37,293 nt of DNA from a virus. The translations under genes and the position numbers were made by a program. Below, piece by piece: positions 8,761-16,479 of the stretch. Each line of letters starts with the position of its first letter. The first letter of the stretch is position 1. The stretch is taken from IMG/VR virus record IMGVR_UViG_3300048929_000397, positions 1 to 37,293 of that record. One strand, given 5' to 3'. The notes beneath the pieces are model-generated. The model saw only the letters and a list, made by a program, of their open reading frames with translations. It was not told the DNA's origin and made no database searches.

Positions 8761-9273
8761 ATGGAAATATGGCGTGAAATAAAAGGTTACGAAGGATGTT
8801 ATTCCATTAGCAATTTAGGCTATGTGAAGAATATAATAACCGGAAAAATCCTTAATCCTGCTTTAAAAAGAAATGGATATTTATCTGTTGATTTAAGATA
8901 TGGAAGATCGAAAACAGTATCAATTCATAGATTGGTCGCTGAAGCTTTCATTCCAAATCCAGTAGGGTTGCCATACGTAAATCATAAAGATGAATTCAAA
9001 ACTAATAACAAAGTTGAAAATTTAGAATGGTGTACGGCAAAATACAATGTTAATTATGGTTGCGGAGCATTAGTAAAAAACACACCAGTTCTTCAATTTG
9101 ATATGGCTGGACAATTTGTCAAGATGTGGACAAGTATAAAAGAGGCTGCTAACACATTAAGAATAAAGTACCAAGGAATTTCACGAGTGTGCAGAGGGGA
9201 GAGAAAATCTTCTGGAGGTTACATATGGAAATATTTAATTGAATTCAAAATATGTGACGAGGAGGCCAGCTGA
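8761..9273 (+). CDS. HNH homing endonuclease (NUMOD4-HNH)
   Basis: Starts at ATG 8761 after GCGAGGAAAAACT. Domains in order: NUMOD4-type N-terminus (WREIKGYEGCYSISNLGYVKN, residues 4-24), an HNH core of the HNH_3 type (IHRLVAEAFI then VNHKDEFKTNNKVENLEWCT), and a C-terminal NUMOD1-like helix-turn-helix (SIKEAANTLRIKYQGISRVCRG). Such free-standing enzymes spread themselves into intron- or gene-free alleles. It sits exactly between ssb and the next gene, and its 3' end supplies that gene's ribosome site (GAGGAGG). It is a mobile insertion in the operon, not a replication gene. Confidence 0.88.
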   Translation: MEIWREIKGYEGCYSISNLGYVKNIITGKILNPALKRNGYLSVDLRYGRSKTVSIHRLVAEAFIPNPVGLPYVNHKDEFKTNNKVENLEWCTAKYNVNYGCGALVKNTPVLQFDMAGQFVKMWTSIKEAANTLRIKYQGISRVCRGERKSSGGYIWKYLIEFKICDEEAS

Positions 9274-9662
9274 TGAAAAAGAAAAACAAGCCTAAGCCCT
9301 CGGAAGTGATAAAAGCTTTTCTTGATTATTTGGCTGACTGTCAAAAAGAGTATCATGCTTCTTGTACAGAAATGTTTGCAGAGGATAAAAAGCATCAGGA
9401 TTTTGTCCATGCCATTGAGTTTGAAAATAACTCAAAAGAACGGAGCAAAATAGCCACTCAATTTAATATCAGCAGGAACAAACGAAGGGCTGCAAAGGAT
9501 AGATCTCTTGAACTTGAACGAGTTGCAAAGTTTTATTCTGACAAGGGCAATAAGCCATTTATTGATAAATTACGCAGCATGGTTAAGGAGCAAAAGAAAG
9601 AGGAGGAATGGCTTGAAGGCGAGCGGACCTATTATCCCAGAGGAGGTGATTCAGTTTGTTGA
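9273..9662 (+). CDS. Hypothetical basic helical protein, 129 aa
   Basis: ATG overlaps the HNH stop (TGATGA). Highly charged, lysine/glutamate-rich, likely all-helical; no catalytic motif. It overlaps the ERCC4 nuclease gene by 7 bases and carries that gene's AGGAGGTGAT ribosome site, so the two are coupled and may work together. Confidence 0.6.
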   Translation: MKKKNKPKPSEVIKAFLDYLADCQKEYHASCTEMFAEDKKHQDFVHAIEFENNSKERSKIATQFNISRNKRRAAKDRSLELERVAKFYSDKGNKPFIDKLRSMVKEQKKEEEWLEGERTYYPRGGDSVC

Positions 9663-10402
9663 TCCTTGAAGATACACGTCAGCAGGAAAAGAAGCATGAG
9701 ACCAAGCACTTATATTTCCAATCAGTTGGGGTGCATTATAACAGAACCGCCTTATACTGTGGGGATTATACTCTTCCAGCTAATCAGAGTATTTGTATTG
9801 ATACCAAAAAAGATATAGCGGAGCTTGTTGGGGACATTCAAGTTAGGCAGATGCCTAAAAAAGAAGTGAAGGAAAGGATATATGAGCTTCTTGAAAATGA
9901 ATGCATTTCCTCAATTGTTGCAGATGAAGTATTTCATGCGATTTGTGACGATGACACCGATCGATTTGCTGAAAAAGAGATAAATGATATCTGTTATAAA
10001 TATGCTGTCACTGAAAGCGTAATATCTTTATTCCAGACTCTTTACGTCAAGAGACATGGATTCTTCCATAGGGGACTTAAAAGGGCGCAGAACAGCGGAA
10101 TACGGCTCTACATACTGGTTGAAAACGAGGACAGGGTTGCTTGCATTGAGGATTTATCTGTATGGCACAATTCCAGGATTGATATTCTAATCAACAGTAA
10201 TCAGATGATTGGCTTCTGGGGAAATGGAAAGCCCCGGTATAAAAAAGTCCGGAAATATCCTCATGCAGCAACTGGTGAATGGCTGGCAAAGGCTTGTTTA
10301 ACCATGGAACAGAAATATGGTTGTAAGTTCCTTTTCTGCAAGCCGGAGGAATCTGGATCAAACATTTTGGAACTGTTAGGGGTTACCCAAATAAATAATT
10401 AA
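9656..10402 (+). CDS. ERCC4/XPF-type nuclease-domain protein
   Basis: TTG start at 9656, five bases after AGGAGGTGAT. The N-terminal half follows the ERCC4 nuclease order: LILEDTRQQ (first acidic residue), CGDYTLP (second acidic residue) and CIDTKKDIAELVGDI, in the place of the ERKxxxDL signature. Such nucleases cut branched or flap DNA and are found in phage recombination operons. The C-terminal 130 residues include FFHRGLKRAQNSGIRLYILVEN, also typical of the fold. A hairpin (10407-10435) follows the stop. Active-site residues differ slightly from XPF, so activity is likely but not certain. Confidence 0.75.
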   Translation: MLILEDTRQQEKKHETKHLYFQSVGVHYNRTALYCGDYTLPANQSICIDTKKDIAELVGDIQVRQMPKKEVKERIYELLENECISSIVADEVFHAICDDDTDRFAEKEINDICYKYAVTESVISLFQTLYVKRHGFFHRGLKRAQNSGIRLYILVENEDRVACIEDLSVWHNSRIDILINSNQMIGFWGNGKPRYKKVRKYPHAATGEWLAKACLTMEQKYGCKFLFCKPEESGSNILELLGVTQINN

Positions 10403-10406
10403 AAAA

Positions 10407-10435
10407 GCTGGCCGGAGCTTCTATTTCCGGTCAGC
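10407..10435 (-). terminator. Hairpin behind ERCC4 gene; terminator-like on minus strand
   Basis: A 10-bp stem with one G-U pair, GCTGGCCGGA (10407-10416) with TCCGGTCAGC (10426-10435). Six A residues precede it on the plus strand, so only minus-strand transcripts would end in a T-run. On the plus strand it may act as an mRNA stabiliser. Confidence 0.45.
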
Positions 10436-10466
10436 AAATAAGATTTGACAGGTGGTGTTTTTTGAT

Positions 10467-10961
10467 ATGGAATGTCCAATTGTTCCAACGATACAATGTC
10501 AGTTGAATTGTCCTTATTCTGAATGCAAGCACAGCGATTTAATCGGTCAAGATGATATTGATGTTCTCCTTATCGTTGATAAGCAGGCTAAAATACTATC
10601 AGGCCAAATGAGATACGATAAATACAATCGCAGGTACAGGCAAGAACATAAAGGGAAAATACGTCAGTACAACAGAGAATATAGAAAGAAACATAAGACT
10701 TATTATTCTGAATATCAAAAAAGTTATGCCCCTGGTTATGCTGATATTAAAAGATTAAAAGACAGGCAGCATTACTATGAAAATCGTGATGAAATACTTT
10801 TAAAACAGAGAGAAAAATACCATCAAAATCGTGATTTGAAATTAGAAAAATATCGAAAGTACTATGACGAAAATAGGGACGAAATCAACCGGAAACGCAG
10901 AGAATACCGGGCAAGAAAGAAAGCAGAAAAGATGGTAGAAATGAGGTATCAACATGGCTGA
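10467..10961 (+). CDS. Hypothetical protein with Tyr/Arg repeats, 164 aa
   Basis: I place the start at ATG 10467 (GGTGGTG upstream), giving an N-terminus with four cysteines (residues 3, 11, 15, 20) that could bind zinc. From about residue 50 the protein is a row of short basic, aromatic repeats: YRQEHKGKIRQYNREYRKKH, then units such as YYENRDE and YHQNRD. The repeats suggest a long basic helix that binds nucleic acid. Similar repeat proteins are common and unnamed in clostridial phages. It overlaps the replisome organiser start by 8 bases. Confidence 0.6.
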   Translation: MECPIVPTIQCQLNCPYSECKHSDLIGQDDIDVLLIVDKQAKILSGQMRYDKYNRRYRQEHKGKIRQYNREYRKKHKTYYSEYQKSYAPGYADIKRLKDRQHYYENRDEILLKQREKYHQNRDLKLEKYRKYYDENRDEINRKRREYRARKKAEKMVEMRYQHG

Positions 10962-11766
10962 TAGACGCATGATGTCTAAAAAAATTATTGATAGTGACGC
11001 TTTTTTAGAAATGCCATTATCTTCTCAAGCGTTATATTTTCATTTATTACTTAGAGCTGATGATGACGGCTTTCTGAACAGTGCTAGAAAGATAATGAGA
11101 GAAGTGGGAGCCAATCAAAATGATTATGACGTACTTGTTATGAAACGATTCCTTATACAGTTTGAAGATGGAATATGTGTGATTAAGCATTGGAGAATAC
11201 ACAACTATATACAAAGAGACAGATATAAGCCTACTTTATATACGGATGAGAGATCATTACTGGTTACCAAAGATAACGGTTCGTACAGTTTGAATACAGA
11301 ATGTACACAAGACGAATCCGATATGAGTACAGACTGTATACCTTATGAATCCAGTATGGATACAGATTGCGTACCTTGTACGCCTAGGTTAGGTAAGGTT
11401 AGTATAGGTAAGGATAGTAATACAGTATCTAACGATACTGTTCGTAGCACTGACGTGCAACGCATCATTGATGATTGGAACTCTTTACCTGGATTAAGCC
11501 GTATTACAAAACTTGTCTCCGGATCACAACGTTATGAATGGTTAAAAGTGCGGATAAGGGAATATGGTATTGATGATGTTTTAAAGGCCATTGAAAATAT
11601 ACGATATAGCCCGTTTCTTTTAGGGAACGGAAAAGGAGGCTGGACCATTACATTTGATTGGTTTGTAAGACCAAACAATTTTCCTAAAGTTCTTGATGGG
11701 AATTACCTTGAAAACAAGCCAGATGAGCCACAGCCTACTGATGACGGAGGAGAAGTATGGCAGTAG
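10954..11766 (+). CDS. Phage replisome organiser / replication initiator
   Basis: 270 residues. The N-terminal domain (MADRRMMSKKIIDSDAFLEM ... LYFHLLLRADDDGFLN ... HWRIHNYIQRDR) is the winged-helix opening of clostridial phage replisome organisers. A variable linker at residues 110-150 contains RLGKVSIGKDS, a slippage-type repeat common in these proteins. The C-terminal part (IIDDWNSLP, later WTITFDWFVRPNNFPKVLDGNY) is DnaD-like. Such proteins bind the phage origin and load the helicase, here the product of the next gene, with which it overlaps by 10 bases. The origin itself may lie in the linker DNA, but I cannot show iterons. Confidence 0.75.
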   Translation: MADRRMMSKKIIDSDAFLEMPLSSQALYFHLLLRADDDGFLNSARKIMREVGANQNDYDVLVMKRFLIQFEDGICVIKHWRIHNYIQRDRYKPTLYTDERSLLVTKDNGSYSLNTECTQDESDMSTDCIPYESSMDTDCVPCTPRLGKVSIGKDSNTVSNDTVRSTDVQRIIDDWNSLPGLSRITKLVSGSQRYEWLKVRIREYGIDDVLKAIENIRYSPFLLGNGKGGWTITFDWFVRPNNFPKVLDGNYLENKPDEPQPTDDGGEVWQ

Positions 11767-13796
11767 GGCAGAAAGTATTTGAACCTGATGAGATACGCAA
11801 GACGATCAATGTCATAAAGCCAGAAGGAGAACTATTTGAGGTCCGGTGCCTGGAAGCGAATGGTCGTAAAGTCTATAGCGGATACTTTAAATCGCCAGAA
11901 TCCTTGATTGACCAGCTTTGCAGGTTGAATTCTACAGACAGCAATATTTACATAACTCTTGGCAAAGTAAAAGAAGATTGTTATTCACGGGAGCAGCGAG
12001 AAAAGTTCATCATGAATGCTAAGAATACAACTAATGACAATGATATCGTAGGGTATAAATGGCTGTTCATTGATGTAGACCCTCAGCGACCGGCTGGTGT
12101 ATCCAGCTCTGATGAGCAGTTACAGAAAGCAAAGGAACGTGGAAATCAGATTTATGTCTTTATGAAAAATCTTGGTTTTAATGATCCAGTAACAGCTTTA
12201 AGCGGTAACGGTATTCACTTACTTTACCGGATACAGATTGCCAATAACGAGGAAAACAAGATACTGGTTAAGAAGTGCTTAGCAGTCCTGGATATGTTCT
12301 TCAGTGATGATGATTTGAAGATTGATACTACAAACTTTAATCCTTCCCGGATATGTAAATTATATGGGACGATGGCTCGAAAAGGCAGTAATACGGAACA
12401 GAATCCACATAGGCTTAGTCACCTGCTGGCAGTGGGAAGCAGGGAGTCGACTGATAGGATTTACCTAGAGAAGTTAGTTGCTATGCTACCTGAAAAAGAG
12501 GAAAAACCTCAGAAATATAATAACTATAGTCCAAAGGATTTTGATTTGGAAGAATGGATGCAACGGTACAGCGTGCGTTACAGAAAAGCTGATTATAGTG
12601 ATGGAACTAAGTTCATCATGGACGAATGTCCGTTTGACAGTAACCATAAGGGAAAGGATGCCTGCATTTTTCAGACTCGGTCCGGAGCCATAGGATTTCA
12701 CTGTTTCCATAATTCTTGCTCAGATAAGACATGGCAGGACGTAAGAAAGCTATATGAGCCAGATGCTTATGAAAAGCGGCAGCAAGAGTATGAACGAAAG
12801 ATTTACTCACGGGGGGCGATTCAACAACGGCAGATGCAGAGCATAGTTCCGGTACAGGGAAATCCAGTGTTTTATACGGCGAAGAATATATTGGACCTGC
12901 AGGTACCAGAAGAATGGTTTGTGAAAAGTGGAATTATAGATCTTGACAAAAAACTAAGAGGATTAAAAAAGGGATATGTAACTGTTATGTCAGGTTTGAG
13001 AGCTTCTGGTAAGTCCAGTGTCATATCAGAAATAACCTTGGATGCCGTGGAATCTGGAAACAATGTAGGGATTTTTTCTGGAGAACTTGCTCCAAAAAAC
13101 TTCATGAGGTGGATGGACTTGCAGGCTGCCGGGAGGGGATACACACAGCCAACGCAATTTGAAGGATATTACAATGTTTCCCGAAACTATAAAGAGCAGA
13201 TTGCAGATTGGCTAGGTCAGCATTTCTTCCTGTACAACAATGATTACGGCAATGATTACCGAGCGGTAGCAGAACAGTTTGAAAAGGCTATTGAGGAAAA
13301 GAAGCTGGATTTGTTGATTCTGGATAACCTGATGGCTTTCAATATCCTTTGTCTATCAGATAATAAATTCGAAGCGCAGACAGCTTTCATTCTGGACATG
13401 CAGCGGATAGCAAAGAAACACAATGTTCATATTATATTCATTGCACACCCTAGAAAAGCCATGGGGTTCCTTCGACTGGATGATATTTCCGGTACTGCTG
13501 ATCTGGGGAATGCTGTTGACAATGCCCTGATAGTTCACAGGGTTAATAATGACTTTAAAAGGCTTGGTAAACAGATGTTTGGCTGGAATGATAATAACCC
13601 GTTATTTGAATCCACCAATGTGATTGAGATTGCAAAGGATCGTGATGGCGGCACAATGGATTATTTCGTTCCTCTGCATTATGAAGTGGAAACTAAGCGG
13701 TTAAAAAATTCACCTGCCGAAAATAAAATCTATGGCTGGAATAAATCGGATGATGGATTCTTGAATGTGGAACAGGGCGAGATACCTTTTGATTGA
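11757..13796 (+). CDS. Primase-helicase fusion (AEP-like primase + RecA-fold helicase)
   Basis: 679 residues with two enzymatic parts. The first (about 95-220) has archaeo-eukaryotic primase-polymerase motifs: FIDVDPQRP (metal-binding acidic pair), LSGNGIHLLY and DTTNFNPSRICKLYGT. A Cys/His cluster (CPFDSNHK ... HCFHNSC, about residues 285-325) links it to a RecA-fold helicase. There, VMSGLRASGKSS is Walker A (near residue 415), LLILDNLMA is Walker B and IIFIAHPRKA is the sensor region. It would make primers and unwind the fork with the organiser encoded just upstream, like a phage self-contained replisome. Start is ATG 11757 behind GGAGGAG. The primase subfamily assignment is by eye. Confidence 0.78.
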   Translation: MAVGQKVFEPDEIRKTINVIKPEGELFEVRCLEANGRKVYSGYFKSPESLIDQLCRLNSTDSNIYITLGKVKEDCYSREQREKFIMNAKNTTNDNDIVGYKWLFIDVDPQRPAGVSSSDEQLQKAKERGNQIYVFMKNLGFNDPVTALSGNGIHLLYRIQIANNEENKILVKKCLAVLDMFFSDDDLKIDTTNFNPSRICKLYGTMARKGSNTEQNPHRLSHLLAVGSRESTDRIYLEKLVAMLPEKEEKPQKYNNYSPKDFDLEEWMQRYSVRYRKADYSDGTKFIMDECPFDSNHKGKDACIFQTRSGAIGFHCFHNSCSDKTWQDVRKLYEPDAYEKRQQEYERKIYSRGAIQQRQMQSIVPVQGNPVFYTAKNILDLQVPEEWFVKSGIIDLDKKLRGLKKGYVTVMSGLRASGKSSVISEITLDAVESGNNVGIFSGELAPKNFMRWMDLQAAGRGYTQPTQFEGYYNVSRNYKEQIADWLGQHFFLYNNDYGNDYRAVAEQFEKAIEEKKLDLLILDNLMAFNILCLSDNKFEAQTAFILDMQRIAKKHNVHIIFIAHPRKAMGFLRLDDISGTADLGNAVDNALIVHRVNNDFKRLGKQMFGWNDNNPLFESTNVIEIAKDRDGGTMDYFVPLHYEVETKRLKNSPAENKIYGWNKSDDGFLNVEQGEIPFD

Positions 13797-13812
13797 GAGG
13801 AGGTTGATTATT

Positions 13813-14133
13813 GTGACATTAAGTGCTTCAAAGTCAACACGGGAAGAACGTGCGGCTATGACCAAAGATGAATTAATAAGAACAGTCTGGCTTCTTGATG
13901 ATGTGATTGAATCTTTAAGGTGGATTCCGATTAAGGAGATGCAACCTAAATATGATTGAGAGTATGAAGCGACGGTAAGGACTTTGCCTGCATTTAGAGG
14001 CGTTTCTCCAGGTGTTGTACAGAATGTCAGAATGGTTTATGTGTCCGGAAAATGGAAAAGTCAATGGTTTCAGGAGATTCCCTATTATCAGATATTGGCA
14101 TGGCGTGAAGTTGCAGAGCCGTTTAAAGGTTGA
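13813..14133 (+). pseudogene. Small phage gene broken by in-frame TGA
   Basis: A GTG at 13813 follows AGGAGG and opens a 48-codon frame that stops at TGA 13957-13959. The same frame then stays open to 14133 and still reads like protein (EYEATVRTLPAFRGVSPG ... WREVAEPFKG). The two halves together look like a small DUF551-type protein (RWIPIKEMQPKYD then a C-terminal AWREVAEPF). The simplest view is one gene of 106 codons plus an internal nonsense codon. The first half could still make a 48-residue peptide. The DUF551 link is tentative. Confidence 0.65.
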
Positions 14134-14163
14134 TGCATAACCTGCTTATACAGAAAGGGTAAT

Positions 14164-14514
14164 ATGAATACATATGTGATTATTTTGTCAGGATATGATA
14201 GACCGGCAATCGCTTACGGTGAAACATCTGGTAAAGCAAAGTATAATTTTTATTTAGAGATTGGTGATTTGTTTGGTGATGTTGAACAGTTCGAGCGAAT
14301 GAAAAAATATCGTAATATCCCATTTGTTCTTATGGGAATGAGTGTGATTTTAAAATCAGGAAGCAGAGGAAATATAAAAGGAACCATTGTAGGTTCAAAT
14401 GACAGTATGAATTTGAATATCTGCTTTGATGGAACCTGCCATAAAGGGAATTGTCATACACATTATGAATTGAATTATTTAGATAACAACGGGAAGGTCG
14501 TAGCCGAATATTAG
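14164..14514 (+). CDS. Hypothetical protein, 116 aa
   Basis: ATG behind GAAAGGG. Soluble, no domain recognised; a Cys/His cluster near the C-terminus (CFDGTCHKGNCHTHYEL) could bind a metal. It is the last intact gene before a run of broken or reverse-strand genes. Confidence 0.55.
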   Translation: MNTYVIILSGYDRPAIAYGETSGKAKYNFYLEIGDLFGDVEQFERMKKYRNIPFVLMGMSVILKSGSRGNIKGTIVGSNDSMNLNICFDGTCHKGNCHTHYELNYLDNNGKVVAEY

Positions 14515-14575
14515 TCAAAATTCAAGTAAACGCAGGTTTACCGGAGTAAGATAGTGTATTTATATAAACAGATTT

Positions 14576-14700
14576 CTATTTCATACCACCACATACAAGA
14601 CCACATACAAGACCACATACAAGACTAAATGAAAGGCCTAATGCAAGGATATGAAATAGTAATCCTAATGATAATGCAAGGCTGTAAATACTTAATAAGT
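14576..14700 (-). pseudogene. Hydrophobic repeat-protein remnant without start codon
   Basis: Reading the minus strand from about 14700 to the TAG at 14578-14576 gives a very hydrophobic peptide ending in three LVCG units and GGMK. The units come from a 12-base tandem repeat (ACCACATACAAG on the plus strand, about 14587-14624). Similar G-L-V-rich small proteins occur in gut phages, but no ATG, GTG or TTG is in frame upstream, so this is probably a remnant. A 10-base inverted repeat (CTATTTCATA 14576-14585, TATGAAATAG 14650-14659) flanks the repeats. Confidence 0.4.
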
Positions 14701-14826
14701 AATGTCTCGATTGCCAAAGTATATACCTTTTTTAATTGGGGATATCATAAAGCCAATAATTATACCAAGCAAAAAAGCAGTAAATGGATTTAGGGGGCGA
14801 CACACTATTTTAATTAGGTTTTTCAT
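14692..14826 (-). CDS. Small membrane protein on the reverse strand, 44 aa
   Basis: ATG at 14826 (minus) with AAAGGAC seven bases upstream. The product has one membrane segment, FTAFLLGIIIGFMI, followed by SPIKKGI. This is a common small prophage/element protein type with unknown role. It has its own promoter at 14888-14916, so it is transcribed against the surrounding plus-strand genes. A longer in-frame reading from 14916 would begin upstream of the predicted transcript start and is unlikely. Confidence 0.6.
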   Translation of the reverse strand: MKNLIKIVCRPLNPFTAFLLGIIIGFMISPIKKGIYFGNRDITY

Positions 14827-14887
14827 AAATACGTCCTTTCTATCAAGTGCAGGAAATGCACACGCTTGTACGATAAGTAATAGCATA

Positions 14888-14916
14888 ATTATAAAACTGG
14901 AAATACGATTTTGCAA
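14888..14916 (-). promoter_or_regulatory. Promoter for the 44-aa reverse-strand gene
   Basis: Minus-strand -35 TTGCAA (14916-14911), 17-base spacer, -10 TATAAT (14893-14888). Predicted start near 14881, about 55 bases ahead of the ATG. Confidence 0.65.
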
Positions 14917-14930
14917 GAGGAGGAATATAT

Positions 14931-15029
14931 TTGAGCAGTAAAGAAGAGTATGCAGCCATGGTTGCTACAATAACTAAACCAAAGTATAGGCTGCCAGGGC
15001 AGCAGGAAGGGGAACTATGGAAGATTTAA
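14931..15029 (+). CDS. Very small ORF, 32 aa, TTG start
   Basis: TTG at 14931 sits behind GAGGAGG at a good distance and encodes MSSKEEYAAMVATITKPKYR plus twelve residues. Its end overlaps the start of the next broken gene, and its 3' part provides that gene's AGGAAGGGG site. It may be a real small gene or the stub of a larger one; no function seen. Confidence 0.4.
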   Translation: MSSKEEYAAMVATITKPKYRLPGQQEGELWKI

Positions 15030-15208
15030 AGTTAAAGCATATTGCTGGAATTATAAAAATCAATGGGAGGATATCTATTCATGAAGATGATTAAGGAACT
15101 TCATTTTGTCCTACGGTAGCAGATTTTAACCGACGTGCGGAGAGTTATGTTGTTGGTATATCTGCAAGTGAAGGAGCATTAGAGATACATATCATGGATG
15201 AAATTTAG
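15017..15208 (+). pseudogene. Small gene broken by in-frame TAA
   Basis: ATG 15017 after GGAAGGGG reads 25 codons (starting MEDLKLKHIAGIIKI) to TAA 15092-15094. It then continues in the same frame as coherent protein (FCPTVADFNRRAESYVVGIS ... EIHIMDEI) to TAG 15206-15208. A single nonsense codon therefore splits a 64-codon frame. Family unknown. Confidence 0.55.
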
Positions 15209-15249
15209 GCAATAAAACCCGAATTTGACGTATTACTGAACTTTGATAA

Positions 15250-15285
15250 CTTAATATTGATAGTTAGTAGTGATTGGTGTATTCT
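15250..15285 (+). promoter_or_regulatory. Cargo-gene promoter with inverted-repeat arm
   Basis: -35 TTGATA (15257-15262), 17-base spacer, -10 TATTCT (15280-15285). The -35 lies inside the arm at 15250-15269, which is repeated inverted, with one mismatch in 20, at 15849-15868 behind the gene. Confidence 0.65.
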
Positions 15286-15318
15286 TATTTTAGAAAATAG
15301 GAATTTTGTGGGGGAATC

Positions 15319-15813
15319 ATGTCGAAGTTGATTATTATTAGAGGAAATTCAGGCAGTGGAAAAACAACTATTGCAAAATTATTACAGCAAAAGTTTGGTT
15401 ATAATACGATGCTAATTTCTCAGGATGTGGTGCGTAGAGACATGTTAAGAGTAAAAGATGGTATGGGTACAAAAGCGTTACCACTTATGAAAGAATTGCT
15501 GATCTACGGACATAATAATTGTGAAATTGTTATTTTGGAAGGAATCTTGTATGCTGATCGGTATAAACCCTTGTTTGAATTGGCGTTAGAAGTATTTGGT
15601 AATAATATATATGCATATTATTATGATTTAGATTTTGAAGAAACTTTAGAACGGCATCAAACGAAACCTAATAAAAATGAATTTGGCGCGGAATCCATGC
15701 GTAATTGGTGGAGAGATAAAGACTACATAAGTATAATTCCTGAAAAGAAATTAACGAAAGGAATTGATATAAAAACAACGGTTGAAATGATATTTTTAGA
15801 TACTGAAAAATAA
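15319..15813 (+). CDS. P-loop kinase (AAA_33 / zeta-toxin-like fold), 164 aa
   Basis: N-terminal Walker A loop GNSGSGKTT (residues 8-16) and a following ISQDVVRRDML segment, the substrate and Mg-binding region of small P-loop kinases such as zeta toxins, polynucleotide kinases and chloramphenicol phosphotransferase. A lid-like stretch lies around residues 110-135 (ERHQTKPNKNEFGAESMRNW). It phosphorylates an unknown small molecule or nucleic acid end. It is a stand-alone cargo gene with its own promoter and terminator. No epsilon-like antitoxin is adjacent, which argues against a zeta system. With RtcB and tRNAs present elsewhere, a 5'-OH RNA kinase is possible but unproven. Confidence 0.7.
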   Translation: MSKLIIIRGNSGSGKTTIAKLLQQKFGYNTMLISQDVVRRDMLRVKDGMGTKALPLMKELLIYGHNNCEIVILEGILYADRYKPLFELALEVFGNNIYAYYYDLDFEETLERHQTKPNKNEFGAESMRNWWRDKDYISIIPEKKLTKGIDIKTTVEMIFLDTEK

Positions 15814-15848
15814 TCGACAAATAGCATTGTGAAAATCATAAACACATT

Positions 15849-15883
15849 TACTAACTATCAGTATTAAGCTGGTAGTTTTTTTA
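15849..15883 (+). terminator. Terminator of P-loop kinase gene
   Basis: Stem AACTATCAG with CTGGTAGTT (nine pairs including one G-U), then a run of T. The 5' arm and loop (15849-15868) are the inverted copy of the promoter-side arm at 15250-15269. Confidence 0.8.
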
Positions 15884-15930
15884 TTGCGGTAAATCCGCAA
15901 AACTGAAATTTATAAGATCTGAATAAAAAA

Positions 15931-15958
15931 CTACGACCTCAGCAAAGTGAGATCGTAG
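15931..15958 (-). terminator. Terminator for reverse-strand 75-aa gene
   Basis: CTACGACCTCA paired with TGAGATCGTAG (one mismatch), followed on the minus strand by six T (15930-15925). Confidence 0.75.
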
Positions 15959-15965
15959 AAAGAAA

Positions 15966-16193
15966 TTATGATATCAAATAAGACATTATTTTAATGCGAG
16001 TATCTAAATTCCGGCTCGTACTTAGTAGAAAAGGTATCCCGAAATCACTAATGTAATATTTTGCGCGATAAGTAGGAAGTAATGGTTTATCAATTGGGTT
16101 GAAACCATACTTTCCCGTAATCTGGGATTCTTCTTTTAAATTTGATTTAATGAACAAAAGCAAATCATTAAACGAAAGATACTTAATGAACAT
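15966..16193 (-). CDS. Hypothetical reverse-strand protein, 75 aa
   Basis: ATG at 16193 (minus) behind AAAGGAGAT. Soluble, starts MFIKYLSFNDLLLFIKSNLK; no family recognised. It forms a complete one-gene unit, with a promoter at 16218-16246 and a terminator at 15931-15958, running against the surrounding genes. That layout is typical of a moron (independently expressed cargo gene). Confidence 0.6.
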   Translation of the reverse strand: MFIKYLSFNDLLLFIKSNLKEESQITGKYGFNPIDKPLLPTYRAKYYISDFGIPFLLSTSRNLDTRIKIMSYLIS

Positions 16194-16217
16194 ATTATTA
16201 TCTCCTTTCATTTTTTA

Positions 16218-16246
16218 ACAATAACAAATATATGAAAATTTGTCGA
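16218..16246 (-). promoter_or_regulatory. Promoter for 75-aa gene
   Basis: Minus-strand -35 TCGACA (16246-16241), 17-base spacer, -10 TATTGT (16223-16218). Confidence 0.5.
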
Positions 16247-16426
16247 ATTATTTATTTTAATGAATGAATTGTCAGATAAATCAGGTATATAAAAAAAGGG
16301 GGGAGATGATAGTTTGTATGAGGGAGATGGAATTTTAAATGAGGGGAGGAGGTTATTTTTAGGTTATTAGTAGAACTTATAGTATAAATCAGAAAAATAA
16401 AAATAAAAATTGACAGAATATTAGTA

Positions 16427-16479
16427 AGGAGCCGGAACCTTCCCGGGAATAAGGCGCGCCGGGTTCCTTTAAAAAGATG
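16427..16479 (+). promoter_or_regulatory. Structured leader with paired Shine-Dalgarno (copy A)
   Basis: AAGGAGCC (about 16426-16433) can pair with GGTTCCTT over eight positions (one G-U); the 3' strand ends just before the A-rich run and the ATG at 16477. The loop contains the palindrome TCCCGGGA. A copy with the same spacing lies at 18057-18111. No other ribosome site precedes the ATG. Confidence 0.55.

Noticed and set aside
14587-14624. Three copies of a 12-base repeat as a CRISPR-like array
   Set aside because: Repeats are contiguous with no spacers and fit a tandem LVCG peptide repeat on the minus strand.
14702-14941. 79-codon plus-strand reading frame
   Set aside because: It is the shadow of the reverse-strand 44-aa gene, which has a promoter and ribosome site; the plus frame has neither.
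15319-15813. Zeta-type toxin of an epsilon-zeta system
   Set aside because: No epsilon-like antitoxin next to it and the gene stands alone with its own terminator; kept as a general P-loop kinase.
16410-16432. TTGACA as a promoter for the radical SAM remnant
   Set aside because: No -10 box at a 16-18 base distance.
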